A DNA stretch of 64,000 bases from Anoplolepis gracilipes (lineage: Eukaryota; Arthropoda; Insecta; Hymenoptera; Formicidae). The DNA is taken from contig NC_132970.1 of assembly GCF_047496725.1 (NCBI RefSeq), forward strand, positions 23,338,001 through 23,402,000, read 5' to 3'. The notes under the pieces are model-generated. The model saw only the letters and a program-made list of their open reading frames with translations. It was not told the DNA's origin and ran no database searches. The position numbers were made by a program, and so were the translations under genes. Within the stretch, counting starts at the first letter, position 1; each line of letters opens with the position of its first letter. Positions 12,187-26,100 of the stretch are shown here, piece after piece.

Positions 12187-12189
<3 letters not shown>

Positions 12190-12258
<69 letters not shown>
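12190..12258. repeat. (AT)n microsatellite
   Basis: About 34 AT units just past the PXYLP1 3' end. Confidence 0.95.
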
Positions 12259-12260
<2 letters not shown>

Positions 12261-14275
12261 ATTTTTAAAGTAAAAGATTTGTCTTCTCTTATAATCTTAA
12301 TAGCTTCGTGATTATCTTGGAGAATAAGATTTAATGAATAGAACTAAAAAAAGAGAAAGAGAAGAGAGGAATGAAGAAACATTCGAGATATTTAAAGACT
12401 CAATCTCTCGTTATAGAAATTAGAAGTTTATGACTTTACGAAGTGAATTCTTATCAATTCTTTTTAATTCATTTACTTTTTGCATAGCGATTAGATCTAT
12501 CGAATGGATCGAATGACTTGCACTATGTGTCATAGAAGATAAGCCAACGTGAAAGTAATTAACTAATATTAACATTTGAAAAAGTTTAAAGAGATAATCC
12601 TTAAATTTTTCCAAAACTTTCTTATGTACAGTGGTTTGTAAAGCCACACTTAGAACGCAGTCTTTCCACTTAATAAGAAAGTAATCCATCTTGATTCTAT
12701 CGTGAAACAGTCATGTAGAAATATTTAAAATAACGGTTTAAATTTTTTTTACACCTCGACACATCACGCGCATATATTTAAGAAAATTTAGGAATGTCAA
12801 AAATTATAAGAAAACTGAAAAGCCAAAAAAGAAAGAGAGTCATTTCATTTTAGTAAGGAGCAAGAGCCTTATCTTCATATATCACACATCTAAATCTTTA
12901 CATTAAAATATCTTTAGATAAATCGAAGAACGATAGTACTAATAAATCGATTAGTCGATTATCACATATATTTTATCATACACTCTAATGTATATATGTA
13001 AATATATATATATATATATACATATATCTATATATATATTTAGTGCCCTTAGAAATATATACGTATACTAAAAACGCAGTCGTATTTTTTCCTCAATTAG
13101 TAATAATATAATAGAGACAATATTATGACAAAATAAAGATAATATAAGCAAGATTTTATTACGTTTTGAAGAAAATATGATAAAATTTTTTCTACGACTG
13201 TGTATTCATCTAATTAGTGACACTGTTTTACGTCAGTAAAACACGTATTTAGCAAAAACATAATTATATATATATATTAAAAGATCAATTATTTATTACA
13301 AGTCTCGGGAAAAGTATTAATATTATTACATGCAACTCGCGATATATAAAAGGTTTATTACAATCGATAAATAAATAATGAACGCACTTTACAGCGTTAC
13401 AAGGCACACGGAGGTTTACATACTTACATACTATACTTACAATATATTACATAACTTAAAGAATACTAATATCATAAATACAAGCATAATGTCCAGCTTA
13501 ACATCAACTTTTGCAGAACATGCTTTTATTTTGCTAACAATCGATAAAAGCCTCTCATGTGTCTTACAATGCTAAGATTTACGCCGTAACATCCTTATTA
13601 ATGATATCTCATAATTCACATTCCTTATAATTCTTCAAGTGACATTTAAAATTTACGTCACTGTGATCAATAAGTGAAAGATACTGCGAAAATAAAAAAA
13701 TCTCGCATGAGACAGTAACGAGTTAAAAAATATACAAAGACGCAGTCTATGTTACAGAGTCCATGTAAATGCCCAGTTCCGATTATTTCCGGTCAAGCTG
13801 ACGAAATTTACATTTCTCTCACCAGTTTTATGACCGGTTAGGTTATGATCAAGTTTATGATCAATTAATGCGATGTAAATCGTGCAGTCGAACGGAAATA
13901 GAAATCCCATGCAGATCGGCCATTGACGACTGCAATTTAGTACAAAATACAGGACGTGTTTACTAAAAAAAGGAAAAAAAGTATTATAATAAATGATGAA
14001 ATAGAAAATGCAAAAAATCCAGTGACTTAAAAATAGTTCAGATCAATAGTGAGAATCAATATTAAACGCATACGATATTTGCGAATAAGATTTTAGATCT
14101 TCACCGATAAAAAATTCCAAGTCTTCTATATAATTCAGAGAAACAGCTATTTATGTATATCAATTTACGATTCAACAGTGATAAATTACAAATTTATACT
14201 TCAATCAGAGATTAAAAATATTAATCAAGTTTAAGAAAATCTATGCGTGTCCAAGTCTAGGAAAAAGAAAAAAAG

Positions 14276-14310
<35 letters not shown>

Positions 14311-14446
14311 TCAAGTCGTGCGAATAAACCATTTTAAAAAAACACGACCTATATGATGCCATTATTTAAACGATTATATAATATTTTTAATGCTAACACA
14401 CTACGGCTAAACTTTTTCGCTCTCCACAACTTTTAAAAATATAATG
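12259..14446. other. intergenic region between convergent genes
   Basis: This gap separates the 3' ends of PXYLP1 (+) and Plp (-). It is AT-rich with short TA runs and an adenine-rich tract at about 14267-14307. Minus-strand AATAAA hexamers, for example at 13354-13359, could end Plp transcripts. Short open frames here look random. Confidence 0.5.
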
Positions 14447-17400
14447 TTATTCTGAGATAATATGACTAGTTCCTGACTTTGCCAAAACTGAGTCAAGTGT
14501 CTCTTGGAAATTTTTTACTTCTTCATAATACTGTTCGAAGGCATTTAATCCGCTTGATTTACTGAAACATACAATTTGATATATAATATATAATGTATAT
14601 AATAATAATTGTAATAAAAAATGTAGACTATACATCTTAAATTTCATTAAACGGTGAAATGTTGTTATACAATGATAAACAGAATATGTAGAAATGATAA
14701 AATTTTGAACTCGTTGATTAAGTTGACAATTTAATTTCAATAAGATTGCAATATTTCTTTCAAGATTGAATAATTTCTAAAGATGCTAAGTAAATGCTTT
14801 CCCTTTTCATTTTGAAGAGATTTTTGTTAATCTCTGGTGTAAATTTTATAACAGAAAATATAATACTTTTGTCACTTTTTACTTACTTTGTCGTTCTTTC
14901 TCTCACTGGTGGGGAATAATTCGATGCAATATTTTTGGTAAGCGGCACATCGATTATTAATTGATCTGTAGTGCCTGTAAGAACATTAGCACCCACTCGT
15001 TTTCCTATTCGCCAACGTTGGATCAACCACTTCATTCTATATATACTGATTATTGTTAACACGGCGACCCTAAAGCGTATAGCATTTTTGTTGCGCGACA
15101 ATCGCGTGTAAGCCCGTTGATTTTGAGTCAATTGCGCGAGCACACATAACGTGTTCTCCTCGCAATATTGGTAACTACCAACGACGCATAGCAAGTATTT
15201 CTTTTGGTATGCCAATGCCTTTCGTCTGCTGTCCACTCGTAAGTATGAGCCATAAAATTTTTGCAACTGAAACCCACATAATATAAGATTTATATATGCT
15301 ATTTATTCTAAAATGTGTAATTTAATCTTTGCACACATTATTTTATTTATTATAAGAAAATGTAAGAGAACGCAAATCAAATCTGTTTTCTTTTAATGTT
15401 CCAAGATGGAAAAATTAAATTAAATTCACATACAAAATATATCCCAATAATTTGAAGTATATTATCATAAAAAAAAAAAAAAACAAAATTTCATACCCTT
15501 TCAGTAGGAACTATTATCGAATTGCTGTTGGATATAGGAGCTTGTGCGCTTTTCAGTTTCTTTATCTGTCCTTCGAGTAATTTTACATGATGCATCAACA
15601 TGTCTCTGTCTATCGTTGTCTTGTCGAGTTTTTGTTCAAGCTTGTTTTTCTCGATAGCGTATCTATCGACTGATTCGTTCAACTCTTTAATTCTCTGTTC
15701 GTAATTCGCAGATGCATTTTTGTTGAAATTCACCAGCTTGTTCCTCATGTCTTCCTCTGTTTCAGCAACGACTTTGCTCTGCAAATTCTCGATCCAGTCC
15801 TTTAAGTTTTTCTCCTTTTCTTTTGCAATTCTCAGTTTCATATTGAGTTCTGTCTCTCGTTCTTTCAAGGATTCCACCATGCGTGTAAGCTTCAGCTCCC
15901 GATCTGAAGATTCCTTTAGTTTCTGTCTCGCAAAATTTATGTCAGCCTCCAAATTTGCTCTAGTTTCCCGAGCACTGTTAATCTCTCTGTGCAATACTTT
16001 GATTTCTTCCACTTCAGCGTTTCGTTGTTCTTGCCTCCTATTTTCAACTTCTGTCATCATTTTCAGCTGCTTCTGCAGATAATCAAACTCCTCTTCTCGC
16101 ATTTTCAATTCTTCCATAGTTCTCTGCAGATTCGCTTCCATAATTTCCTTCATTCCGTTGGCTAACGCTAGGCTGCTGATCAATTTTTCCTGTTCTTCTG
16201 TAGCGATTTCTAATCTCCTTTCGTATGTACTCATCTCAGTTTCTAATCTCTTTATGTTTTCCCGCAGCTCCGCATTGCTTTTTTCGTGATTTTCTTTGAC
16301 ACCTTCGCTTGTCCTTAAATAAGAAAAATAAAAGATTATATAACACGAAAAATCATTTTCGGAAAAATTTAAATTTTTGTGCACTTGTCTCTTATCTCAT
16401 TAAGATGTAATTATATTCTATCGTCAGAAGTATCTATCATTTGTCAAATACGTCAATAATGTGTTCTTATTTTGATAGATATTAATTGTGAATAATTTGC
16501 GAATAACATGGAGGCGAAAATAACATAAGATTATAGAACTATATATATATGTAAAAGCAATAAAAAAAATTAAATAAATTAAAAGATTAGCGTGTATACC
16601 TCTCTGACTTATTTTGCGCAGCTGCAGATGACTGTAGCAAATTAACGTTTTCGGTTTCTAGTAATTTCTTCATGGACATAAATTGTGATTCCAGATTAAT
16701 CTGTTGTTGCTTCATCGATGCTAGATCATTTCGAAGTTTCCCCTCGTTCTCCAGAGAAATTTTCAGTTTTTGCTGTAGGAATTCGATCAACTTAGTGTCC
16801 TGAACTCGTCCCATTTCCGTTTTGCGGCGATGTTCTTCTATCTGCATTCTTAAGAATTTTATCGCATTTCTCTCTGACGTCAATTCCTTGTCCAACTTTA
16901 CTACCTTTTTCGTCTCTTCTGCCGAATCCGCCTTCAATTGCAGAATACGATTCTCGTACTCAGCGATCTGATGTTTCATCATATCACGTTCGATTTCGAG
17001 ATCCTCTTTCAGTTTCTTCAGCATCTTATTGTCTTTCCAAATCTCGCTCAATTTCTGGTGTTCTTTTGTCGCTCCTTCCACTCCTGAAAGGATCTCCTCA
17101 TTGCCATCGTTCTTAATAACTTGCATAATTTGCTTATCCAATCGCACGGAGAGATTCAATTCTCGTTGGACCATGTCTTCAATATCGCTATCGTCCTGCG
17201 AACATTGTGCGGACGCATCTTTTAGCTCTATTAATTCTCTTTGCAGTTTTTGCACTGTATTTTTCAACTCCTCGTTTATCTTGCGCTCCTCCTTCAATTT
17301 CCTTCTCAGCTCCACAACATTACCAGATTCTTTCATCTTGTTCTGAATAGTTTCCAGCGCTTGTTGCAGGCTCTTACTATCGTCGCTCATCTGCCTAATT

Positions 17401-20086
17401 ACTTTGTCCTTTTCTTTCAAGAATTCTTGCAGATGATGGATTTCTTGATCTTTGTTACTGATAGAGGATGAGGGCGATGATGCTCCTGAGTGAACCTCAC
17501 TTGTTCGTTTTGCTATCTCCTCCAACTTACGGATAACCTGATCTCGATTATTTAAACCGTCTGTCAATCGCAAAATCTCGTCTTGCAACTCGCCGATTTC
17601 TCGTTCGCGCGCGTGAAGCCTCGTCTTGAACTCGTACAACTGCTTATTTTCGTTTTCGATTTCGATATTGCGTGTTTGAAGAGTCTCCAGTGCGATATCC
17701 TTTTCCAAATTGAGTTCCTTGAATCTTTGCAGTTCCTGCGTCTTCTCCTGCGATACAAGGCTATTCTTTTTCATTTGATCCTTCTCTCTGATTGTTATTT
17801 CTTTCTTCAGCTTTGTATTTTCCATATTTAACTCTGTAATGATCCTTTCATTTACTTGCATCTTGTTCTTGTGATCTTCGAGCTCGTCCGTCTTCAATTT
17901 TAAAATATTCTCGACTTCTTCCAAATCTTTCTTTATTTTACTTTCCGATGCCTGAGTTAATTCATACTGACCTTTATAAAAATTTTTATCTCGTGCCAGG
18001 TTTTCAACAATTTCCTTATACTCATTCTCCAACTCTTGATATTGTTTCTGCACGGAATCCAATTCGATTTCATATTTGTTCAAAGTATCGCACTTCAATT
18101 CCAGTTCCTGCTGCAAAGTTTGTAATTGATTTGACAAGTTCTCGATTTCCTTTATCTTTTCATTAAGCAATTCTTCGGTTCGTTGAGATTCTTCGCTGAC
18201 ATCATTGTTCTTGGGAGATGACAATTTTGATTCGCCTTCAGTATGTTGTAGCTCCATTTCCGAGTTATGCATGTCATTGCTGAAACTATGTGTGTGTGAA
18301 TCTAACTCCAATGGTGGAACTTGCGCATCTATTATGTTTACATTAAGTAAAGGTATTTCTGCAGTATTGAAAGTGTTTATTAATGTGTTCTTCGACACAG
18401 ACGTGGGAATTCTAATGCTGGAGATATTTTGCGATGTCATCATGTGCGTTGCGTTAGTCGTTCGAATGGCTTCAGGGAATTCCTCGCATTCCGAATGTAT
18501 AGAAAGAATATCGCTCAATGTTCGCGCGCTATTCTTAGCTTCTGCTTGTTTTGTCAACTCTCTCAGTTGTGTATCATCTAAAGCAAGCGATGAATAGGCG
18601 TTCAATTGTTTCTCCTTTCTAGATAATTGCTCCTTCAGATGATCAATCTCCTCGTTCTTATCTGCCAACATGGTGTCAATCAATTGCGGTAGTTCCGATT
18701 GAGCATGCTCTTGCGTTCCAAGCTTTATTTGCAACATTTTCTTTTCTTCTTGAACCAGCTTTAATTGATCTTTTAGTTGATCAATCTTTCGTAATGCGTT
18801 GTTATCTGATTGCAAAAAGTTTTCCATTTCTGCTTCCTTCTCTGTCAGTATTTGATTAGTTCTTTCGAGTTGGGCTTTTAATTCTTTCAATTCTATCTCT
18901 TTATTAGTAATAGTTTGCTCCAAAGAGTGATATTTTGTGGTAGCTTCGTGCAATTGTAATTCTAAACGAGATGTTGCCTGTTTTTGAGCAAACGGAGCAC
19001 TTTGCCTATGTTGTTCTAAACGACCGCGCATAGCTTCAATCTGGAATAATTGCTCGGATGCTGTCTGATGTAAAATCTCCTGCTCTGCTAGTAATTCCTC
19101 ATTCTGATTCTTCATGGCTGTCAACTGCATCTCTAGATCTTTGATTCTCTTGAAGGCTACTTCTTCCGCACGTGCGTGTTTCAACATTTTATCTTTCAAC
19201 TTGAGTAATTGATCCAGCGGTAACATTGGCGGCGAAGACGGATCATCCGGTGTCAAACATCTCGTTGCGTCAATTTGTTCTCTGATCGAAACATCTTCAC
19301 TCGGCTGACTTAAACTCAAATTTGAACCGCACATGTGCGCAGATTCCAACTCTCGGATTCTTTTGTCTAATTGATTTTGCATCTCATGAAGTTCTACTTT
19401 CATTTGTTTCAAGACGGATGAATTAACATTAAAATGCTCTGAGCTTAACTTGTGTTTATTCAATTCCTCCTAAAACATAGATTATTGTCACAAGATTAAT
19501 ATTGTCTCTTGTATAATGTTATTTTCTTTTTCTCTTTTCATACTTATATGTGTAATTTATGTATTTATCCTCCATCTGATTTACCTGTAAATGATTAATT
19601 TGCTCGTTCAGATGTCTGCTTTCAGTTCCAGATTTGATAGTGTCCAGCTCTTGAACTAAATCTTGCTGATTCTTTGTTTGCGCGGTTATTACAGCTTCCA
19701 ATTGATTGATTTGTAATTGCAAAGATTCTTCCTTCTCAATCTTAGCTTGTAATTGTTGCTCCAAGTCAGCAATAATTTCTCGTAAGACCCATATTTTATC
19801 TACCGCGGCCTTCAATTCACTTTCCTTTTCTGATTTCTTCGCCTCTGTATCAGACATTAACGACGACATTTCTCTCATCTGAGATTCAAGAGCCTCCACC
19901 TATAAATCATAAATTACATGTATACTAAACATATGTGCAAATTATTAATGCATTGCTTTTTTTCAGAATGTCACCTATAATTCCATTCAAGCATGACCCA
20001 ATATGTAAAACAGAGATATACTATGTATCATATGTGATTTTACTATAATTTTATAATAACATACAGTGGATTAAAAAGAAAAAAAT

Positions 20087-20117
<31 letters not shown>

Positions 20118-23100
20118 ATACAAAAAAATTGTACAATTTCTAACTAAATAAAAATTATAGAAAAAAAGCTGCAAGAAATAAAATAAGTGTAATGTATATT
20201 TCTGTCAAGTAGTCTGAACTTTTTTATTATGTGAAATTGTTTAATCTTTTCACTTATTATTTAATAATTTTACGAGATATTTAAATAAAATGTATTTAAT
20301 TTTTTCAATCCAATTTGAAGTAGATAAATAAACAAGTAAACTGTGTAACTATACAATTTGCTAAATAACATTTTGATAAACGTATTTATCCTAGCCACTG
20401 TATGTTGATGAGGAAGAAGAAACTATAAAAGATCAAAAAATCAAATTAAATATTGTAATTTTACAATATTACTCACAGTTTCATTGGTTGTAATTTGAAG
20501 CTCAGTGATGCCTGAAGTTGTTTCAGATGATAGCTCAGACTGCTTTGTGCGACAAATAGAAAACCCAAACCAGAGTGCAGAAAAATTTGTGTTAATACAA
20601 TTAGTAGTGATGCGTGATATTAATTGCCAGTGATATAATTAATTTCCAAAAATAATCCTTTCATTTATAGTTAAATTCTGTATTATATTTTCACTTTAAA
20701 ATGTAAGTTTTATATATAATGTTTAGAAATTGAATTAGATTATGTGTTTAAAATTGAAATATATATATGACTATCCAAGATTTATAAGAATAATTATTGT
20801 GCCATTAGTTGTTAGATTATAAATATAATTTACATATATACTTGCAATCTATATGTATTTTTAAATGGCAATTGTTATAATTTAAATAAAAGAATATTCT
20901 ACAATAGTTAAGTTTAAATAAGTTGAAATTTGACCTCACTTTTCATGGACATATTGTTCTTTTTCAACAGCCCTAAGTCTAGGTTAAATTTTACATTAAA
21001 ATAAACCACATATAAACCTATAGTTAAGTTTTAGAAATGGCAGTCGTTATGCCAGTTGAAATTTCCTGGTTAGTGCAATAACTGCTACAGTGAATATAAA
21101 AATGCCTGGTCTAATTAATCCTTAAGTAAGTGATAATCAAATTATTATGATATTATGATATTTTTTAAAGTCTGTTCAATCTCTAAATTTTTGGTTTCTG
21201 AAATCTAATTCTCAAATTTAAAGATCTAGGATAATGCCAGTCTCTTTAAAAGTTTTTCTAAAATAAAATAAAATAGTTGTCCTATATATTGCAATCAGTA
21301 TTTCTAACAGTATCAACTAATTAAGGATTAATTAAAAAGACATTAAACCCTCTAGTTAGCGAGTAAGTGATTACAAAAAGCGTATATTTCGTGTTTGTAT
21401 TAAAAAAAAGAAAAAAAAACCCACGGCATGTTTAAAGGAATAAAGTTCCCAAGAAGAGTTTTACCTCAGAACTAATTCGCATATCTCTCTCCTGTTTACG
21501 TTCGCGTTCCTTGAGCTGTTCTTGTAAGAGTTGGATTTGTTTCGCAGCTTCATCCCGCTCCATCTCGCGCTCGCTTGCTTGCTCGTCCAAAAATCGGCGC
21601 GTCGCTCGCAATTGCTTGTCCGCTGCCTCAATCTGGATAAAAGTAACTACAGTTAGAATAAATAATTGTCAGAGAAATGTATAATAAATTTTTATCACAC
21701 ATTTCTACTGTAATTTTTTTCAGACTAATAGACAATTCGACAAATTCGCACATATTAAATTTAATTCTTTAACGATATAATTTAGCAATGGAATAGATAC
21801 ATTGACAAAACTTTCTTAAACATTCAAGAGATTTTCAGAACATACAATTCCTTATTAAGTGAAAAAGTTATGTTAATGAAATTAAAATATAAAAAAATGG
21901 GTTTTAAAAAAGAATTTTAAAAGAAGTAAAATAAATGTTTTTTTTTTTTATATAAATTTGTAATCCTTAGAAATAATGTTAATTCAGTTATTTTATATCA
22001 TTAATGTTACAATGTGTTTCACAATATAAATATTTCACTCACAATAAAATAATTAATAGTAAGATATTAGAGAGTACAGAAGTCGTTCTTTCCATTACCA
22101 TAAAACGTGTCTACAATCTAACATGCAAAGAGATTATTATTATATATTGCAACAACATCCAATATTAACAAGCAACAATACATGTTAGTAGCACTATGAC
22201 AAATGTATATATTATATATGTGTAGTTAATATTACAAATGGGATGGACGTTAAAAATGGAATAAATAATATTTTAATAAAAATTTATTTACACTTTTTAA
22301 TTGTGATAGAGCGTTACATCTATATTAATTTATTATAGCCGATTTGGAAGAATAACTTACGCGAAGAGCGTTTACATTAATATTAGTAATTCTATAATTT
22401 ACCTTTTTGCAGCAAACCCTGTGAATGTATGGGGTAGGAGTAGGTTCTAAAGGTACCTGCTGGCAAGACAAGAACGCCAATCAATCTCTTAAAATCTGCA
22501 TCACAGAGCTCTACACTTTTAATTTGGAAAATTTTCTTTATTATACTGTACGATTCATGAAATATTTGTTTATGGAAGAATGGTATGTAATTGCCATGCG
22601 CACATAATATTCTGGCTGTTGTACAAATTACTGAAGAATACTGTAATTATTCTATATACAAGGTGTATGAGGAAAAGTGAATACGTAAATTGATTGCGGA
22701 AATAAATTGTTGAAATATTCAAAATCTAGCTATCAATGAAAGTAATTAAAAACTTCAGTATCCGAAAATCATAAAGTTTAAGGAAAATGAAAATTTGTAT
22801 ATTTAAAATAAAAAATCATAGAGACTCAATGATTTGTGATTTTAACTAATAATATGCAGAAGCCAAAGATCTCAAGATTGAAGCATTAAAATATTCAGTT
22901 TCCTTAAAACACTCTGTATAAGTGTGTAAAAGATTTCTTTTTAATCTCTGATGTTAACTTTAACTAAAAACAAAACGTGAAAATAATTTTTTCACACAAT
23001 TGCATCTCGTGTAAAAAACGTGCCATATACAAAAAAAAATATTTGTGTTAATTGTGTTTGTTGCTATACTATAAGACGGGTATGATTTAAATATAATATA

Positions 23101-26100
23101 AATATGAAGCTTGTGAATACAGAAGTGTTTAGAATTGTGATGAATTACAAAGACAAGTCGTTTTTCAATGAACAGTACACCACAATACTCATCACTATGT
23201 TGGCATACCAATATCGAATAATCAGAATTTCATGCAACAATGCATTTTGACAGATAATAAAAAATGAATGATTTTACCTGTTGTTGCAAATCTTCCCTTT
23301 CCCTTCTAGCGTCGTCCATTAGTTTTTCATTTTGTCTGCACAACTCTTCTATTAATTGTAGTAAATAAGATGTGTCGCCGCCACCATTCGATAATACATG
23401 TTTAGCTGAAAATTATATATAAAAATATGTCGCATAAAAAAATATTAAAAATATAAAACGTAAGTGTACTACTGAAATGATGCAAATATATTTGAGATAA
23501 TCAGTATAATTTATAAATATGGAGTTTGATATCAGATTAAATACCTTTTTTTCCTTTATTGAAATTGTAATTGATTCATAATAAAAATTATCCCATACGC
23601 GTTTAATAAATAAGATCCATTAATTGATATAAAAGTTAGATAAAAATTTACCTTTTTCTTGCACCTGCGAAAAATCTTGTAATGCAATATCAACTCCAGA
23701 GAGATCGCTTTCGCCGTAACCCTCCGTGATGACTTCTTTTTTATTCTCTGCGCTAATCAACTTTCGTTGTAGTTCCAGAATATGCAATTTTAATTGTTCT
23801 ACTTCTTCTTGATAGCCTATTATCAAATCTTCAGCATGATTTAATTTCAAGGAAAGCTCTTCATTAATTTTGCTTGTTAAGAGAGTCTCATTTGAAGACG
23901 ATACAATATTGTCTTCGCCGCCTGAAAGATTGAATATTTGTGTACTATCCGACTTTAGACGTCTCAAACAAGCCTTTAACTCCTTTCTTAATATCTCATC
24001 CATATCTTCTTCAATCAATGTCTTGTTATCACTGTTAACAATAGAATTTATTTTACTGGATTGTGGAGCAAAACGGACTCTTTTAATGATTTGGCTAGAT
24101 TTTTGGCCTTCGCATTGTGTTTCGAATACAACACTGTCGTCCTTGCTTAAATTTCCTTCATGAGTAAAGATGGACTCTGTTAACTGTCTCTTTAGAATCT
24201 CATTGCTCAGAGCGTTGTTAACTTCTTCTTCACAGATGGCAAAGTAATCAACTAATTCTCTAATCAAGTTCTTAAGAGTTATGCATGTTTTACATGTCTT
24301 CTTGAAGTTATCCCTAATAAAAATTTAATATTGTATATTTAAGTATGATAAAAAGTTTGTAAAGTTACATATTTTTTATATTGAACTAGAAAAATTAAAA
24401 AAATTCTAATTATTTTAATTCTAAAATCAATTCGAATATTAAATCTTTCAATATTTTTTTTTTAATAATTAAGTTTTTTATGAGTATGTTAAAAAAGTAT
24501 AAGATATTTCATTAATTACCTTTCTTCCATGATATTACTTTCTGAAGACCCGAAACGGTCAACTTCTTGATTATTATCTGAATTCTGAATTTTAAGAATG
24601 GCGATTTCTTTTTGATGCTGCTCACGCATTCGTGCTACAATGCAATCGTGTTCCTCTCTCAAACGAGTTAATTCAGCGCTTTGCATCTTCTTTATTTCCT
24701 GAATTTCTCGTTTAGCATTACTTGTGAATTTATCTCGTAGTTCTAACAATTCGGTTGGCAAATTATCTTCTTTATCTGCTTCCACTGATAATAGTGCCTG
24801 CACACAATCATAATAGATTTTCAATAAACAGCTCCTAATGGCTTTTAATAAATCATTGAACAAACACATGAAGACAAATTCTATTAACAAAAACTTTTAT
24901 AGCAACATATAAAATAACACATACAAAAATTATAAATTTTTTATCAAAAAAAATTTGTAGCTAATTTTTATTCCGTTTATATTTTATTCTCATTCAATCA
25001 GCCCAGTTTCAGATGATCTACGTCTACCTGAATTTTTTCTTGAAGCTCGTTGACAATGTCCTGTCTAGCTAGTGTGATCTGTTCTTGCAACTGATGATTA
25101 TACGCGTCACGCAAACTCGATAATTCATCATTTTCCAATGCTTCCCATTCTGTCTGACAAGACTGCATGCAAAGATGAAGTCGCACAGCAATATGTTAGT
25201 CACAAATAAATTTGCATTTTGATATCATAATGAAATATATAATCTATTTTTTTGTTGGTATATTGTAAGAAGAAAAAATGCATTAATTACAATAAATAAA
25301 AAAGAAGATATCAAAAAAGAGAAGATTATAGAAATTTCAAGATTATAAAGACTAATTGTAAGATGAGAAATATTAAATAATTAGTGCACACTGATCACAC
25401 CATGCTTCACATTTTAATATTTTGTGAATTTTGTAAGAATTTTGCCATAACTTTTACAATCAATATAATAAATCTAAATGAGTATAAGCACATGTAATAA
25501 ATTTTTTCTACTCATATATATATATAAAAGACTTTGGTTTACCATTAACATATAAAATATAATAAATTTTAATTTGTATTTTTCTCAATTAATTGTTGAT
25601 ATCTATATTCTATGAAGAAATAAGACATATATTTCAACAAGATAGGCTGTCTTGTTTCATAAATAGAGTATTTGAAAAATTGTATATAGAACATGAAAAA
25701 AACAATACAATAGTTTTATATAATTAAAATGGATTTAAAAGAATTTAAATATTTTCCATTTTCTAAACACATAATGAATTTTTATAGCAACTATACTGAT
25801 ACTTTCCAAGTTTGTTTTATAACAGAGGATGCTCAAACATTACTATTGCAAGCAAATAGTTTTTGCATACAACACACATTAAATATGACACAAAAATTGC
25901 TATTATCAGCAAATATATTATTAATAAAGCAGTCTCATAATAATTAGAAAATTTTTCCTCACCTGGTGCACAATAGGTATAGACAACAAACGTTCCAACT
26001 TTGCTTCAATATCGCGGATTTGACATTCGCACAACTCTTTCTGTTCATTGATTGCCTTCTCATGATCAGCCTTGATAATTTGAATTTGCTTCACTTTATG

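Noticed and set aside
12420..12689. 89-codon minus-strand frame between PXYLP1 and Plp
   Set aside because: No recognisable domain, no splice partners, AT-rich composition like the flanks.
18205..18597. 130-codon plus-strand frame inside Plp exon 15
   Set aside because: Antisense shadow of a long coiled-coil exon; the Plp reading is supported by frame continuity over 18 exons and by homology.
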